Below, piece after piece: positions 7,519 through 16,538 of a DNA stretch of 64,000 nucleotides. Every line of letters starts with the position of its first letter. Positions within the stretch are counted from its first letter, which is position 1. The notes beneath the pieces were generated by a model that was not told the DNA's origin, ran no database searches, and was given only the letters and a program-made list of their open reading frames with translations. A program made the translations under genes and the position numbers. The DNA is from an uncultured Bacteroidota bacterium (lineage in GTDB: Bacteria > Bacteroidota > Bacteroidia > Bacteroidales > P3), in the NCBI GenBank assembly GCA_902784865.1, contig CACZWL010000002.1, forward strand, positions 62,001 through 126,000, in the 5' to 3' direction.

Positions 7519-8301
7519 ATGAAAAAAACAGCCTTGGCACTCGTTATGTGCCTCTTCAGCATCGCCGTGCTGGCCCAAGGCCACCACCAAGGCCACCACC
7601 ACGGCCACCAGCCGCGCCCCACGCGCAACACCGTCAGCTTCGAGTCGCGCGGCGGCGAGACCTTCTCCGTCTTCGTCGATGGCGACCTGATGAACCGCAT
7701 GCCGCAGAACCGCGTCATGGTCAGCGACCTCGACAACCAGACGCACGAGGTGGTCGTCGTCCTCCGGCGCCCGGCGCAGAAAGCCGCCGTCGTGAACCTG
7801 CGCCTCGCCGAGCCCAATGCCGTCGTCAGCGTCTCCTACGACCAGCGCGCCGATGTGCTCGACCTTCAAACCTCCTCGCGGAACATCTCCAGCGAGCGCC
7901 CCGCTCCCAGGCCGCGTCCCGCGGCGGGCGGCAACCATGGAGGCAATCAGACCGTCGTGCAGCAGGTCATCGTCCAGCATCCCCCTCAGCCCCCCGCACC
8001 CCCCGAGGCCTTAGGCGCCTCGGAGGAGCAGCTCGCCGGCATGATTGCGCGCATGAAGGCCCAGTCGTTCGACAACGACCGCCTTGCCCTCGGCAAGGTC
8101 ATCGTAGCCTCCTCGAACCTCACTGCCCTGCAGATTGCCCGCCTGGCCGAGACCATCGACTTCTCCTCCTCGCAGGTCGACTTCCTCAAGTACGCCTTCC
8201 ACTACTGCGTCGACCCGGTCAACTACTACAAGACCACCGACGTGCTGACCTTCAGCAGCGACAAGAAGAAGGTGCTGGACTACATAGCCACGCAGAAATA
8301 A
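7519..8301 (+). CDS. Secreted DUF4476-domain protein with His-rich segment
   Basis: A 260-residue exported protein with signal peptide MKKTALALVMCLFSIAVLAQ and a following His/Gly run (GHHQGHHHGHQ) that could bind metal. A beta-rich region with VFVDGDLMNRMPQNRV comes next, then a Pro-rich linker and a C-terminal DUF4476-like helical domain (about residues 165-260, ending TFSSDKKKVLDYI). DUF4476 is common in Bacteroidetes and has no defined function. It is followed by a strong terminator shared with the convergent btuG. Confidence 0.75.
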   Translation: MKKTALALVMCLFSIAVLAQGHHQGHHHGHQPRPTRNTVSFESRGGETFSVFVDGDLMNRMPQNRVMVSDLDNQTHEVVVVLRRPAQKAAVVNLRLAEPNAVVSVSYDQRADVLDLQTSSRNISSERPAPRPRPAAGGNHGGNQTVVQQVIVQHPPQPPAPPEALGASEEQLAGMIARMKAQSFDNDRLALGKVIVASSNLTALQIARLAETIDFSSSQVDFLKYAFHYCVDPVNYYKTTDVLTFSSDKKKVLDYIATQK

Positions 8302-8308
8302 ACAGACA

Positions 8309-8339
8309 AGCGGGGCGGCCTCTTCGAGGCCGCCCCGCT
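8309..8339. terminator. Bidirectional terminator between DUF4476 gene and btuG
   Basis: Perfect 14-bp GC-rich stem (8309-8322 and 8326-8339, loop TTC) with a short T-rich tail on the plus side. It separates two convergent genes. Confidence 0.8.
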
Positions 8340-8357
8340 CATTTTGCAGCAGTCATC

Positions 8358-9461
8358 TTAGAAGAAGACAACCTTGCTGGGGTTCAGTCCAGTCTCGAGT
8401 TTGTTAAGGAGGCTGCCCGTAGGACTGTAGATGTACAGGTCTCCGTTTGTTGTGTAGTTAGACGACATGATGTACATGTTGCCATTGTCCGGGTTGATGC
8501 TGATGCCATAGGCATTGTCGTCCAGACTGGGTGTGAAGGGGAAAGGCTGCACGCTTCCGTCTGCAGCAATGATGCGGAACACGGCGGTCTCGTTCCAACT
8601 GGCGTCGTACTCTGTGGCATAGCCGTAGATTTTGCCATTGTAAGTCGTCAGTTTGCTCACAGGCGCGGTGGCCATGGTAACGGCATGGCTGGTAGCGTTA
8701 ATAATGGCGGTACCCGCTGCGACATCGTCGTAGTTGCCAATCCAAGTGATGGCCACGTGGTTGTCGTCCAACGTGACTACGCGGCTTAGGTTCGTGCCCA
8801 CGGTGATGGTGGTGGGATTGCTGAAGGCGGTGAGGTCGATGACATAGAGTTTGTTGTCGTAGCTAGGGTTGTCGTCGTACGAGCTGGCCACAAAGGCTTT
8901 GCCTTGGGCGATGGCGATGCCTTCGGGGTAGTAGTCGCCGAGCGTGCAGGTGGCTTCCACGGCGTGGTTTACGGTGTCCATGCGGACGACGGTTTTGTCG
9001 TAGCACGTGATGTAGAGCTTGCCTTCGTGGGTGGCGATGCAGCGTGGGCGGCGGCTACCCATGTCGACGCGCTTTGAGTTTCCGGTATTGGGGTCAAGCA
9101 CTTCGAGGCTATTCGATTCTGTCACCGTAATGTAGACCTTGCTGCCGTAGGCGACCATATCGTTGGCATTGTTGCCCAGGCTGCGGCCGTTGGCGGTGCT
9201 GAACCAATTGTTGTCGATGGTGCCATTCTCGATGTCGATACGAGAGATGGAGGCGTTGTTTCCGCTCATTCCACCTTCGTTCAGGAGGAGTGCGAAGGTT
9301 GCGGTGGGTTCGGGGTCAGGATCGGGTTCGGGGTCAGGATCAGGTTCCACGGGGCCTGGCGTGACAGGTTCGGGGTTTGTCGGTTCGTCCTTTTCTTTTT
9401 CGCATGCTGCCATGCCGATGGCTAGCAGACCGATGCAGAGAATTCGTGTGATGTGTTTCAT
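8358..9461 (-). CDS. btuG: BtuG-like surface cobalamin-binding lipoprotein
   Basis: A 367-residue lipoprotein (signal peptide with lipobox cysteine in IGMAACEKE). An acidic Pro-Asp-Glu linker encoded by a short tandem repeat (about 9300-9350) precedes a seven-bladed-propeller-like domain of YncE/DUF5074 type, with repeats such as GSKVYITVTESNSLEVLDP and EGKLYITCY. In gut Bacteroidetes BtuG sits on the cell surface, binds B12 very tightly and passes it to BtuB. The gene lies 26 nt downstream of btuB behind a cobalamin riboswitch, which supports the assignment. Confidence 0.85.
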   Translation of the reverse strand: MKHITRILCIGLLAIGMAACEKEKDEPTNPEPVTPGPVEPDPDPEPDPDPEPTATFALLLNEGGMSGNNASISRIDIENGTIDNNWFSTANGRSLGNNANDMVAYGSKVYITVTESNSLEVLDPNTGNSKRVDMGSRRPRCIATHEGKLYITCYDKTVVRMDTVNHAVEATCTLGDYYPEGIAIAQGKAFVASSYDDNPSYDNKLYVIDLTAFSNPTTITVGTNLSRVVTLDDNHVAITWIGNYDDVAAGTAIINATSHAVTMATAPVSKLTTYNGKIYGYATEYDASWNETAVFRIIAADGSVQPFPFTPSLDDNAYGISINPDNGNMYIMSSNYTTNGDLYIYSPTGSLLNKLETGLNPSKVVFF

Positions 9462-9487
9462 TTTTTTGTTGTTTTATTGGTTGGAAA

Positions 9488-11566
9488 TTAAAATTCGTAG
9501 GTCAAGGCTATTTTCCAGTTGCGCCCCATCATGGGGTAGGAGAGGATCACTTCATACTGCGTGTTCAGCAGGTTTTGCACCTGTGCGCGCACTCCGAGGG
9601 TCCCGAACCGGAGGTCGAACTTCCGGTCGACCGAGATGCCCATGTCGCAGTAGGCCGGCATAAGTGTCAGGTCGTTGTTCTGTGGCCCATTGTATCGTTC
9701 GCCGACAACCATAGCCGACATTCCAAGGTTCACCCATGGGTTCTCCCAACGAACCGTAGCGCCGCCGCTGTGCCGAGGCGTGTACACAATCTGATGTTGG
9801 TAGGTCTTGCTGTCCTCCGATGTCAGGTCTACGGCATGTTGGTAGCTGTAGTTGAGTTGGAAAGTCACTGCGGCCACTTGAGCATGAGCTGTCGCGTCGA
9901 TGCCGTGGATGTCCACGCGCCCTAGGTTCTGCATGCTCCAATAGTACATGTTGCTCGTCGGGCGTGCCACAATCTTGTCAGCCACGCGATTGTAGTAGGC
10001 GTCTATGGTGACGGAATACTGGATGTCGAGTGCCGACTTTTGGAAATTGCCGGCATGAGAGACTCCCAGGTTTACCTGATGGGCCTGCTCGGGGTTCAGC
10101 GACCGGGGCATAATCTGGAAGAAGTACAGTTCGCTGAAGTTTGGAGCGCGGAAAGTCTGCTTGTAGAAAGCCCGCAGTGTGGTGCCTTCCCCTAGCGAGA
10201 GCATGGCCGCCACATAGGGCGAAAGGCGCCGGTAGGTGGGCATTGTGTCCAAGTCGTTGACGCGGTCGCGTACGGTGGTGAGAAGGATGTGGGCGTCGAG
10301 GTCGACCCGGCCGATGGCCGTCTCTGTCCGAGAGTGCAGCGCGGTCACTGCCACCAGCCGTTGCCGCGTCACTTCGCTCCGTTTCTGTTGGTTGCTTTCC
10401 AGGTGCGACACATCACCGTCGGCGGACAGGTTCACGTCTAGCCAGCTGTTTATCTGGCGCGAAAAACCCGTTCCCAGGTAAGCTTCCTTTTGCCGATAGT
10501 AGTTGTAAATGTCGCGGCCGTAGGTCGTGTCGTTGTAGGTGTCGTTGCTGAAGCGCAGCTTGCCCAGCACCTGGGCTTTCCATCGCTCGCGTTCCATGCG
10601 CCAGCGGGCTTGGGCAAAGGCCATCTCTTCGGTCGAGCTCTGGCCCGAGACGGCCTGCGAGTAGAACGACACCGGTCCCGGCAGCTCGTGCTCGCCGCGC
10701 AGGTAGTGAACCTTGGCAGTCAGCGTGTTGCCTTTCCCGAGGGTGTAGAACAGGTTGCCGTCGACCGTCGCCATCCACACAGCCGAGTGCTTGCGCCGCT
10801 CCACCGACGAGCTGTCGTTGTGCGATGCCGTGTAGTAGAGCGTGAACGGGTAGTCGCCGTCGCTGCGCAGGTAGTTGGCATACAGGCTGGTTTTCAGGCG
10901 TTTGTTCCACCGTTGCTGCCACAGCAGGGTGGGGGAGAGCAGTCCGAACGAGCCGCCCTCGATGCCGGCTTTCATCTTTATGCGTTCGCCGGGGTAGAAT
11001 ATCGGCTCGGCAGTCTCCATATTCAGCACGTTTCCGGCGGCATAGGCCCGGGCCGAGAGCAGCTGGCTCTGTTCCTGCCCTTGGCTGAAGCTTACGTAGG
11101 CGGCGTTGCCCAGCGTGTAGCGGCCGAGGTCGACCTGTCCGTTCTGCGAGTCGTCGACAGGCACCCCGTCGATGGTGACGGCCGAGAACTGGCTCCCCAA
11201 GCCGCGGGCCGAGACGGTCTTGATGCCGCCCACGCCGCCGTAGTCCTTCAGCGTCACCCCGGCCATCTGCTTCACGGCGTCGCTCAGCTGCATGGCCCCC
11301 AGGCGCTCCATCTGCTCCGCCTCCATCACCTGCGTCGGCGCGGCCGTCCGCAGCGTCGAGGGCGTGCGTTGGGTGCTGATTGTCACTTCGTCCAGCCGCT
11401 GCACCGTGTCGGGCTGCTGCGCCGCGGCGGGTCTGGCCGTCAGCAAATATACGATAAGGAAAGCCCCCGAAGCAAGGTTGAACTTGAGCTTATGGTTGCC
11501 GCACACTTTCCGCCAGCGGCAGAGAACAATAAACGATACTATGCAATATAGAACAACAATGCTCAT
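9488..11566 (-). CDS. btuB: TonB-dependent cobalamin receptor BtuB
   Basis: A 692-residue outer-membrane receptor. An N-terminal signal region ends near TARPAAAQ; the plug carries a TonB-box-like VQRLDEVTIST and the segment VKQMAGVTLKDYGGVGG. The 22-stranded barrel ends in KIALTYEF, with the C-terminal Phe typical of outer-membrane proteins. It is the first gene after a cobalamin riboswitch and is followed by btuG, so B12 import is the expected role. The N-terminus is longer than usual before the hydrophobic core; no better ATG is available nearby. Confidence 0.88.
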   Translation of the reverse strand: MSIVVLYCIVSFIVLCRWRKVCGNHKLKFNLASGAFLIVYLLTARPAAAQQPDTVQRLDEVTISTQRTPSTLRTAAPTQVMEAEQMERLGAMQLSDAVKQMAGVTLKDYGGVGGIKTVSARGLGSQFSAVTIDGVPVDDSQNGQVDLGRYTLGNAAYVSFSQGQEQSQLLSARAYAAGNVLNMETAEPIFYPGERIKMKAGIEGGSFGLLSPTLLWQQRWNKRLKTSLYANYLRSDGDYPFTLYYTASHNDSSSVERRKHSAVWMATVDGNLFYTLGKGNTLTAKVHYLRGEHELPGPVSFYSQAVSGQSSTEEMAFAQARWRMERERWKAQVLGKLRFSNDTYNDTTYGRDIYNYYRQKEAYLGTGFSRQINSWLDVNLSADGDVSHLESNQQKRSEVTRQRLVAVTALHSRTETAIGRVDLDAHILLTTVRDRVNDLDTMPTYRRLSPYVAAMLSLGEGTTLRAFYKQTFRAPNFSELYFFQIMPRSLNPEQAHQVNLGVSHAGNFQKSALDIQYSVTIDAYYNRVADKIVARPTSNMYYWSMQNLGRVDIHGIDATAHAQVAAVTFQLNYSYQHAVDLTSEDSKTYQHQIVYTPRHSGGATVRWENPWVNLGMSAMVVGERYNGPQNNDLTLMPAYCDMGISVDRKFDLRFGTLGVRAQVQNLLNTQYEVILSYPMMGRNWKIALTYEF

Positions 11567-11617
11567 AAATCAACTAGTCCTTATCCTCGAGGGCTGTAGG
11601 TGATTGCTTTTCCGGTT

Positions 11618-11787
11618 CTGGCAGGTCTTCTGACTTGTTCCGGCCGTTTCTCTCTGCCTTCCCGCCGGCCTTGCGGCCCGGCAGTGGCTTCTTGTCGAGA
11701 GTGGCAAACTCGTTGGAACTCACAGCAGCGGGACTGTTCGGGATTTGCACCCGATTCCCTCTTGGCGCCCTCTTCGGGCGACCAAAA
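11618..11787 (-). promoter_or_regulatory. Cobalamin (AdoCbl) riboswitch upstream of btuB
   Basis: Read on the minus strand, the region shows GGGAATCGGGTGCAAATCC, a CCGC segment, the B12 box GCCACTG (11682-11688 complement), paired GC-rich stems and a GTCAGAAGACCTGCC 3' segment. The remaining nucleotides to 11567 hold the expression platform. Binding of cobalamin is expected to reduce btuB-btuG expression. Confidence 0.9.
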
Positions 11788-11793
11788 CCGGAT

Positions 11794-11802
11794 GCAAAAG
11801 TA
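11794..11802 (-). promoter_or_regulatory. Promoter -7 element of the btuB transcript
   Basis: The minus strand reads TACTTTTGC directly upstream of the riboswitch, placing the transcription start near the 5' end of the aptamer. Confidence 0.65.
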
Positions 11803-12415
11803 CGAACTTTTTCCGACATGGCGAAAAAAAAGTTTGCCTGCCTCCCGTTATTTTTGTGCTTTATGTATGCAAAACGCTGGTACCGACCGGATTGCATTCC
11901 GGAAAGGCCGCCTGCGTCCGGTTTTGTTAATAGATGTTAAACACACCCCTCGTTTAACATGTATTAACATTTCGCTTTTCAGTCACCTACCAGAGTCGAA
12001 CCATATACCTACCATTCACCTACCAGATGGCTTAAAATGCTGAGAATTAGTTGTTTGTTTGTATTCTCCTGTGTCGCAGGCATTTACGGCGGTCAAAACC
12101 GGTATTCTGGGGCCTTCTCCCCCTTCTGCGAAACTCTCGAAAACAGGCCGCCAACTTTCCTAATAAAAGTCAAATTAACTGTTTTTAACATATTTTCTCC
12201 CTGTTTTTAAGAAGTGACGGCGAAAGGGTGAGTGCCTTCGGTTGGAAGAGTCGTGGCGGTGGCCCCGCAGACAGTCGTTTTCAAGGAAGTTTGCGCAGCG
12301 TTTCCGCCGCATATTTCCCGCGTAAAAGCCTCTCTCCCATCTGCCAAGCCCCTTGTTTCTGCTCGGGGAAATGTGGAAAAAATAATTTTTTTTCTTCTAA
12401 TTCCAAAAATATGCG
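11803..12415. other. Intergenic region between btuB riboswitch and rex
   Basis: Holds short TTAAC/GTTAA near-repeats around 11930-11970, an ACCTACCAG repeat group (11984-12028), and AT-rich blocks. I see no convincing gene on either strand; small open frames here have no family resemblance. Confidence 0.5.
11984..12028 (+). repeat. ACCTACCAGA repeat group (degenerate copy)
   Basis: Contains CACCTACCAGAGTCGAA, TACCTACCATT and CACCTACCAGATGG. It is related to 44183-44232, 54170-54240 and 62790-62836, but with the order of GAGTCGAA and ACCTACC rearranged. Confidence 0.65.
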
Positions 12416-12424
12416 TACTTTTGC
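12416..12424 (+). promoter_or_regulatory. rex promoter -7 element
   Basis: TACTTTTGC, about 43 nt before the rex ATG. The palindrome found in the hydrogenase promoter at 13167-13183 is not present here. Confidence 0.6.
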
Positions 12425-12466
12425 AGCCAAATTAAGTGTGCTATTTAACCCAAAACATATCAATAC

Positions 12467-13150
12467 ATGGAAACAGAAAAAGTAGGTAAAAGGAAATACA
12501 GCATCAACAAAGACAGGTCGTTGGTGATTCTGAAATCCACCTTGAGCCGCCTGCCGATATACTATTGCTACCTTCAGGAGGTCTTCGAGCAGGGCATTGA
12601 GTATATCTCGTCGGCCACCATAGCCGAGAGCCTCACGCTCAACCCCGTGCAGGTCCGTAAGGACCTTGCCAGCGTCAGCACCGCGCCGGGCCGCCCCAAG
12701 AAAGGCTTCCGCACCGAGCAGCTCCTTACCGACATGAAGAGCTACCTGGGCTACGACAACTTCGACGAGGCCGTCCTCGTCGGCGTCGGCGGCCTTGGCC
12801 ACACCCTGCTCCAGTACCCCGGCTTCAGCAGCTATGGCCTCGACATAGTGGCCGGCTTCGACAGCAACGAGATGCTCCACGGCAAGCGCGTAGGCGGCAA
12901 GCCCGTCCTCTCGATGAACAAGTTCACCAGCTTCGTCAAGCGCCTCCATATCAGCGTCGGCATCATCGCCGTCCCCTCGCCCCAGGCCCAGGCCGTAGCC
13001 GACCTTATGGTCGAAAGCGGCATCCGCGCCATCTGGAATTTCGCCCCGACGCACATCAACCTCCCCCACGGTGTGCTCATCAAGAACGAAAACCTGGCGG
13101 CCTCGCTGGCAGTCCTTTCCTACGAGCTATCGCGCAAAGATCAAAAATAG
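12467..13150 (+). CDS. rex: Redox-sensing transcriptional repressor Rex
   Basis: A 227-residue Rex-type protein. The N-terminal winged helix shows LPIYYCYLQ, the ISSATIAESL helix and QVRKDLASV; the Rossmann domain shows VGVGGLG around residue 105 and ends with a C-terminal helix (LAASLAVLSYELSR). Rex proteins sense the NADH/NAD+ ratio and leave DNA when NADH is high. It stands alone with its own promoter immediately upstream of the hydrogenase operon, a natural target in anaerobes. Confidence 0.92.
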   Translation: METEKVGKRKYSINKDRSLVILKSTLSRLPIYYCYLQEVFEQGIEYISSATIAESLTLNPVQVRKDLASVSTAPGRPKKGFRTEQLLTDMKSYLGYDNFDEAVLVGVGGLGHTLLQYPGFSSYGLDIVAGFDSNEMLHGKRVGGKPVLSMNKFTSFVKRLHISVGIIAVPSPQAQAVADLMVESGIRAIWNFAPTHINLPHGVLIKNENLAASLAVLSYELSRKDQK

Positions 13151-13160
13151 TGTAAAAAAA

Positions 13161-13193
13161 TTTGGCAGATATTAAAAATATCTGTACCTTTGC
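13161..13193 (+). promoter_or_regulatory. Hydrogenase operon promoter with palindromic operator in the spacer
   Basis: TTTG (13161-13164), 20 nt, then TACCTTTGC (13185-13193): an almost ideal Bacteroidetes promoter. The spacer contains the perfect 17-nt palindrome AGATATTAAAAATATCT (13167-13183). A factor bound there would block RNA polymerase. Rex from the adjacent gene is the first candidate, although the sequence does not resemble the classic TTGTGA-type Rex site. Confidence 0.7.
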
Positions 13194-13282
13194 TTCGATA
13201 AAATAATATTAAGTTTTGCCGAAACGACGTGAGGCAGAACGACTTAGACGTTTTGCAATACAACCCTAAAACTCAAATATTC

Positions 13283-13540
13283 ATGGTAATTAAAGTTTGT
13301 GTCGGCAGTTCATGCCACCTCAAAGGCTCATACAGCGTCATAGAAGCCTTCAAAGAAATATTGAAAAAGTACGATGTCGAGGACCTCGTCGACCTTCAGG
13401 CCAGCTTCTGCTTGGGCCACTGCGCCCAGGGCGTCACCGTCGTCTGCGAAGAGCAGGACACCCTCATGCTCCACAACGTCAACGCCGAGAATGCCGAGGA
13501 GGTGTTCGCCGCTCAGGTCTACCCCCTCATCCAGAAGTAA
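13283..13540 (+). CDS. Thioredoxin-like [2Fe-2S] ferredoxin (NuoE/HndA-type)
   Basis: An 85-residue protein from ATG 13283 (MVIKVCVGSSCHLKG). Four cysteines in CVGSSC and CLGHC have the spacing of the thioredoxin-fold [2Fe-2S] domain of NuoE/HndA. It probably carries electrons to or from the hydrogenase proteins encoded next. The frame is open to an upstream ATG (13229), but the family start and the position of the promoter favour 13283. Confidence 0.85.
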   Translation: MVIKVCVGSSCHLKGSYSVIEAFKEILKKYDVEDLVDLQASFCLGHCAQGVTVVCEEQDTLMLHNVNAENAEEVFAAQVYPLIQK

Positions 13541-13606
13541 TTGCATCGCCAGAATAGCCTGAGAATCATATTAATAAGCAAACTTAGAAACGATAATAAA
13601 TAATCT

Positions 13607-15361
13607 ATGCCTGACTACCTGGAATTCCGTAAAGTGCAGTGCAAAGACTGCTACCGCTGCCTCCGTGAGTGCCCCGTCAAAGCCATCGACGTCAAGGACC
13701 ACCAAGCCAAAATCATCGAAGAGCGCTGCATCCTCTGCGGGCACTGCACCCACGTCTGCCCGCAGAACGCCAAAATTGTCCATAGCGAACTCCCTGCTGT
13801 CCAGCAGCTCCTTGCCGGCGACACCAAGGTCATCGCCTCTGTCGCCCCGGCCTTCGTCTCCAGCCTGGGGCTGAAAGACTTCCAGCCGCTGCGTATCGCC
13901 CTCGCCAAACTCGGCTTTGCCGATGCCGAAGAGACCGCCATCGGCGCCCAGGCCGTTGTCGAAGCCTACAACGAAATCCTTTCGCGCGGCGAGATGCGCA
14001 ACTTCATCACCTCGGCATGCCCTGCCGCTTGCAACCTCATACAGAAGTACTTCCCCAAGGCCTTGCCCTACCTCGCGCCCGTCGATTCGCCCATGATAGC
14101 CCACGCCAAGCTGATCCGCCGCGCCCACCCCGACGCCAAGGTCGTCTTCATCGGCCCCTGCATCGCCAAAAAACGCGAGGGTAACGATAGTCACCTGATC
14201 GACGCCGTCCTCACGTTCGAGGAACTGCAGACCATGCTTGCCGAGAAGGAAATCGACCTCTCCAACATCTCCATCCTCAATGTCAACGAGAAGCACGAGG
14301 CCGCCAACCGCGCCAAGGCTTTCCCCGTCACCCGCGGCATCATCCGCTCCTTCTACGACCTCCCCGAGGGCTATTCCTACCTCGCCGTCGACGGCATCGA
14401 CCGCTGCATGGCGGCGCTCGAGAAGGTAGAGGACCTCGACCATGTCTTCCTCGAGATAAACATCTGCCCCGACGGTTGTATCAACGGCCCCTGCAGCATC
14501 GCCGGCAAGGGCGGCATGATCAAAGCCGAGCGCGACGTGCTTGAGTATGTCGAGCGCGAGCTAGCCACCAAGCCCAGCGCCAAGCCCGAGCCTACGGGTG
14601 TCGACCTCGCCTACGCCCATCCCCGCCTCCGCAGCAGCAGCCGGCCCGCCACCGAGAAGGAAATCGAAGACGTCCTCCGCCGTACCGGCAAGACCACGCC
14701 TGCCGACGAACTCAACTGTGGCGCCTGCGGCTATTCCACCTGCCGCGAGAAGGCCTGGGCCGTCGTCAACGGCTATGCCGAGATAGAAATCTGCCTACCC
14801 TACATGCGCAAGCGCGCCGAGAGCCTCGCCGTCGAGATTGTCCGCAACTCCCCTCACGGCGTCCTCCTCGTCGACGGCGACATGAATATCGTCGACATCA
14901 ACGCCACCGCCATGAAGCTCCTCGGCGTCGGTGGCTCGCCCGACAACTTCCAGATGCGCCCGCTCATCGACTTCTTCCAGCCGTTCGAGTTCTACACCGC
15001 CTACAACGAGAAGCGCACCACCTCCAACCACCGCCTCCTCCTGCAGTCCACCGGCCGCTATGTCGACCTCAACGTCAACTACCTCAAGGAGCAGAACCTG
15101 CTCTTCGGCCTCATGAAAGACATCACCGACGAGGTCAACTACGACACCAAACTCAACCAGGTGAAGCTCGAGACCCTCTCCACCACCGACGAGGTCATCA
15201 TGAAGCAGATGCGTGTGGCCCAAGAGATTGCATCGCTCCTCGGCGAGACTACGGCCGAGACCAAGCTCGCCCTGCTCAAGCTCAAGCATACGCTCGCCGA
15301 CGGCGACTCCGACATGACCGCCGACGGGCGCCCCTCTGATTGGAAAACCGCTAAAGTCTGA
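13607..15361 (+). CDS. hydS: Sensory [FeFe]-hydrogenase-like protein HydS with PAS domain
   Basis: 584 residues: two N-terminal [4Fe-4S] ferredoxin motifs (CKDCYRCLRECP, CILCGHCTHVCP), an H-cluster domain (about residues 75-310), a further Fe-S domain (CGACGYSTCREKA near 371), a PAS domain (about 400-500) and a C-terminal helix. In the H-cluster motifs the first is TSACPA instead of TSCCPA, the second GPCIAKK instead of a MPC type, and the third CPDGCINGPC. Loss of the first cysteine, the usual proton-relay residue, is typical of sensory enzymes with low turnover. It likely reports H2 or redox state to the phosphatase encoded next. Confidence 0.85.
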   Translation: MPDYLEFRKVQCKDCYRCLRECPVKAIDVKDHQAKIIEERCILCGHCTHVCPQNAKIVHSELPAVQQLLAGDTKVIASVAPAFVSSLGLKDFQPLRIALAKLGFADAEETAIGAQAVVEAYNEILSRGEMRNFITSACPAACNLIQKYFPKALPYLAPVDSPMIAHAKLIRRAHPDAKVVFIGPCIAKKREGNDSHLIDAVLTFEELQTMLAEKEIDLSNISILNVNEKHEAANRAKAFPVTRGIIRSFYDLPEGYSYLAVDGIDRCMAALEKVEDLDHVFLEINICPDGCINGPCSIAGKGGMIKAERDVLEYVERELATKPSAKPEPTGVDLAYAHPRLRSSSRPATEKEIEDVLRRTGKTTPADELNCGACGYSTCREKAWAVVNGYAEIEICLPYMRKRAESLAVEIVRNSPHGVLLVDGDMNIVDINATAMKLLGVGGSPDNFQMRPLIDFFQPFEFYTAYNEKRTTSNHRLLLQSTGRYVDLNVNYLKEQNLLFGLMKDITDEVNYDTKLNQVKLETLSTTDEVIMKQMRVAQEIASLLGETTAETKLALLKLKHTLADGDSDMTADGRPSDWKTAKV

Positions 15362-15372
15362 GGAGCAAGCCT

Positions 15373-16536
15373 ATGAAAGAACTATGTGTTGAATACGGCT
15401 ACACCTCGCTCAACCATGTGGGCGAGGAACTCTGTGGCGACAACGTCGAGCTGTGTGTCCGTGGCGAATGGACAACCCTTGTCCTCGCCGACGGCCTCGG
15501 CTCAGGCGTCAAAGCCAATATCCTCTCCACCCTCACCTCCAAGATTCTCTGCACCATGGTGGCCGGCGGCGTCAACATGGAGGAGTGCATCAGCACCATC
15601 ATCTCCACCCTCCCCGTCTGCCACGAGCGTCAGGTGGCCTACTCCACCTTCTCGGTCATCCATGTCGACAACCAAGGCCGTGGCCACCTCTTCGAGTTCG
15701 ACAACCCCGAGGCTATCTGGTACCACCGCGGCCACACCCAGGATTTCCCCCGCGAGGAGTTGGAAATATGCGGCAAGAAGGTCTTCCACGCACCCCTCGA
15801 ACTCGAGTCTGGCGACATGGTCTTCGTCATGTCCGACGGCACCATCCATGCCGGTATCGGCCAGATTCTCAACTTCGGCTGGCAGCGAAAGGAGATCATG
15901 GAGCACCTGGACCAGAACATCGACGCCCACATGTCGGCCCGCGCCGCCGCTTGCCTCCTGGCTTCGGCATGCAACGACCTCTACCTCGACCGCCCGGGCG
16001 ACGACACCACCGTCGCAGCAATCCGCGTCAGGCCCCGTTGCGAGGTGCACATCATGGTCGGCCCTCCGGTCGACAAGGAGAAGGATGCCATCTACGTCCA
16101 GCACTTCATGGAAGGCGCCGACAAGCGTATCGTCTGCGGCGGCACCACCTCGCAGGTCGTGGCTCGCTGCATCGGCCGCGAAGTCAAGACCAGTTTCGAC
16201 TTCCCCGACAAAGAAGTGCCACCCATCGGCTTCATCGACGGCATCGACCTCACCACCGAGGGCGTCATCACCATGCGCCGCCTGCTGGCACTGTCGGAGA
16301 AGTACGTCTCCGTCAAAGACCTCACGCCCAAGACCTACAGCAAGAAGGACGGCGGCTCGCTCCTGGCCAACATCATCTTCGAGGAGGCCACGCATGTCGT
16401 CTTCTTCGTCGGCCAGAATGTCAATGCCGCCCATGCCGGCCTTGAAATAGATATCACTATGAAACTCAAACTGGTAGAACACCTTGCCGCCAACCTGCGC
16501 CGCATGGGCAAGGAAGTGACCGTGAATTACGACTGA
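15373..16536 (+). CDS. SpoIIE-type PP2C serine/threonine phosphatase
   Basis: A 387-residue protein. The N-terminal SpoIIE/PP2C domain (about residues 1-225) has the metal-binding motifs LADGLGSG, VMSDGTIH and GDDTTVA; the C-terminal part (about 225-387) has no domain I recognise. It starts 11 nt after hydS and overlaps into the hydrogenase gene with only 2 nt between. In related clusters this enzyme is thought to be the output of HydS, dephosphorylating an unknown protein partner. No anti-anti-sigma target or anti-sigma kinase is adjacent. Confidence 0.85.
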   Translation: MKELCVEYGYTSLNHVGEELCGDNVELCVRGEWTTLVLADGLGSGVKANILSTLTSKILCTMVAGGVNMEECISTIISTLPVCHERQVAYSTFSVIHVDNQGRGHLFEFDNPEAIWYHRGHTQDFPREELEICGKKVFHAPLELESGDMVFVMSDGTIHAGIGQILNFGWQRKEIMEHLDQNIDAHMSARAAACLLASACNDLYLDRPGDDTTVAAIRVRPRCEVHIMVGPPVDKEKDAIYVQHFMEGADKRIVCGGTTSQVVARCIGREVKTSFDFPDKEVPPIGFIDGIDLTTEGVITMRRLLALSEKYVSVKDLTPKTYSKKDGGSLLANIIFEEATHVVFFVGQNVNAAHAGLEIDITMKLKLVEHLAANLRRMGKEVTVNYD

Positions 16537-16538
16537 TT

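Noticed and set aside
12228..12485. Small open frame before rex
   Set aside because: It crosses the rex promoter and start, has no family resemblance and no start signal.
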